A DNA stretch of 13,754 bases, taken from Faecalibacterium sp. UBA1360. Lineage in GTDB: Bacteria > Bacillota > Clostridia > Oscillospirales > Ruminococcaceae. Positions 12,828 to 13,754 of this stretch are shown piece after piece. Location: contig DBRU01000116.1 of assembly GCA_002306375.1 (NCBI GenBank), positions 1-13,754 of the forward strand, in the 5' to 3' direction. A program made the translations under genes and the position numbers. The stretch's first letter is position 1; each line of letters opens with the position of its first letter. The notes below the pieces were generated by a model, which saw only the letters and a list, made by a program, of their open reading frames with translations, was not told where the DNA came from and did no database searches.

Positions 12828-13754
12828 TCAGGCGCGGGGTTTGCCCGCGGCCCGCAGCAGGGCCTGGCGCTCGTTGGGCACATGGCCCTGCATCACGGCC
12901 CGCAGCAGGCGGTTCAGCGTCGCGCCCACGGCGGGGCCGGGGGTCACGCCGGCGGCCAGCAGATCGCTTCCGCTTATGGCCAGGCCGGCCACGGTGTAAC
13001 AGCCGGTGGCAGCCAGGCGATCCAGGCGCGCGGCGGCGTCCCGTACTTCTTGCTCGCGGCGGGCCACCGCCTCGGTGGGGGCGTGGGCGGCCAGGTCGGC
13101 CAGTTTCAGGCGGGCCAGGCGCTGTGCAAACGCCGGCCCGCGCTGGTGCAGCAGCATCAGGCCGTCGGCGTCGGTCTCGGGCAGGGGGCCGTCGTGCACG
13201 GCCACCAGCCCCACCACGCCGTCGGTCAGCCATAGGGGGGCGCGCAGCCGCTGCAAGATCGAACGCGCCAGCCGTGCGCCCCGCTGGTTATGCCCCGGGA
13301 AATGGGCCGCGCCGTCCTCGCCCAGGGTCCGGCACAGCGGCTTGGCCATGTCGTGCAGCAGCACCGCCCAGCGCAGCACCCGGGCCCCGCGCTCGTCCAT
13401 GCCCTGCACGTCCAGGGCGGCCAGGGCGGCAGCCGTGTGGTCCCACACGTCGTAGCAATGCCAGCGCCCGGGCTGGGTGCAGCCGATGCAGGCCTCGATC
13501 TCGGGGACGGCCCCGGCCAGAATGCGCCCGTGGCGTCCCAGGGCGGCTCCGGCGGCCGGCCCGGCCAGCAGCCGGTCCAGCTCGGCAAACACCCGCTCGG
13601 CGGCCAGGGTGCGCACCGTCCGGCGGGCACGCAGGGCGGCGGCTTCGGTCTTTTCTTCCAGAACAAAGTTCAGCTGGGCCGCAAAACGTACCCCGCGCAA
13701 AATGCGCAGCGCATCCTCGGCAAAGCGCTGGTCCGCGTTGCCCACGCAGCGCAG
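12828..13754 (-). CDS. cca: CCA-adding / poly(A) polymerase-family tRNA nucleotidyltransferase, partial (N-terminus outside the window)
   Basis: The 308 visible residues open with LRCVGNADQRFAEDALRILR then GVRFAA, the RCVG-(N/D)...RF..D-ALR-(I/M)-LR-(A/G)-(V/I)-RFA signature after the class II nucleotidyltransferase head domain that adds the 3' CCA to tRNA. The catalytic head with its GxDxD-type site is upstream of the window. An HD-type domain follows: H106 in DVWDHT, HD at 134-135 (LLHDMAKP), H155 in PGHNQRGA, H187 in VAVHDG, which some bacterial CCA enzymes carry for 2',3'-cyclic phosphodiesterase, nucleotidase or phosphatase activity. Some homologues are poly(A) polymerases or A-adding enzymes; the missing head prevents a decision. 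The gene runs leftward, convergent with the tiny ORF. The GTG at 13745 is internal, not the start. Confidence 0.88.
   Translation of the reverse strand: MRCVGNADQRFAEDALRILRGVRFAAQLNFVLEEKTEAAALRARRTVRTLAAERVFAELDRLLAGPAAGAALGRHGRILAGAVPEIEACIGCTQPGRWHCYDVWDHTAAALAALDVQGMDERGARVLRWAVLLHDMAKPLCRTLGEDGAAHFPGHNQRGARLARSILQRLRAPLWLTDGVVGLVAVHDGPLPETDADGLMLLHQRGPAFAQRLARLKLADLAAHAPTEAVARREQEVRDAAARLDRLAATGCYTVAGLAISGSDLLAAGVTPGPAVGATLNRLLRAVMQGHVPNERQALLRAAGKPRA

Noticed and set aside
1..13754. Search for tRNA/rRNA genes, CRISPR arrays, insertion sequences, phage or toxin-antitoxin genes
   Set aside because: No cloverleaf-like segment, regularly spaced repeat array, transposase, integrase or terminal inverted repeat was recognised by eye.

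Overview
This GC-rich window looks like a chromosomal segment of a Gram-positive, low-branching Clostridia member with an atypically high-GC genome. An Oscillospirales/Ruminococcaceae relative of Faecalibacterium, Gemmiger or Subdoligranulum is my best guess. That guess rests on gene content and style (DUF2975/HTH pair, M23-G5 peptidase, CmpB-like membrane protein, AAGGAGG-type ribosome sites, sigma-A promoters in AT-rich islands), not on a database match. I see no mobile element, CRISPR array, tRNA or rRNA.

Layout. (1) 2-133 is the 3' end of rplQ (ribosomal protein L17) with a strong terminator. (2) 308-1208 is a two-gene unit: a DUF2975 membrane protein overlapping a small Cro/C1-type regulator. 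(3) 1283-2878, minus strand, is a membrane-anchored G5 + M23 murein endopeptidase that converges on unit 2 and shares a bidirectional terminator with it. (4) A 355-bp divergent intergenic region (2879-3233) holds the peptidase promoter and several hairpins. (5) 3234-4397 is a long, divergent ribose-phosphate pyrophosphokinase. (6) 4537-9530 is a four-gene block, murD - GNAT acetyltransferase - methionine gamma-lyase-family PLP enzyme - pncB, with a clear promoter at 4450-4478 and a terminator at 9562-9614. (7) 9618-10013 is a small CmpB-like membrane protein. (8) 10111-10224 and 10421-10555 are two very small ORFs with good ribosome sites. (9) 10805-12501 is a HAD hydrolase followed by a family 2 glycosyltransferase. 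(10) 12637-12768 is a third tiny ORF. (11) 12828-13754, minus strand, is the C-terminal two thirds of a CCA-adding/poly(A)-polymerase-family enzyme that runs off the window.

How they may work together. Most recognisable genes serve housekeeping tasks: translation (rplQ, cca), peptidoglycan synthesis and remodelling (murD, M23), and PRPP/NAD metabolism (prs-like makes PRPP, pncB uses it). The accessory interest lies in small, uncharacterised items: the DUF2975/HTH pair, three tiny ORFs of 37, 44 and 43 residues each in its own transcription-unit context, a repeated GTCTATTG operator-like element at the peptidase promoter, a long perfect palindrome with reversed T/A polarity between prs and murD, and a ribosome site buried in a terminator stem. 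I found no clearly new multi-gene defence or mobile system.
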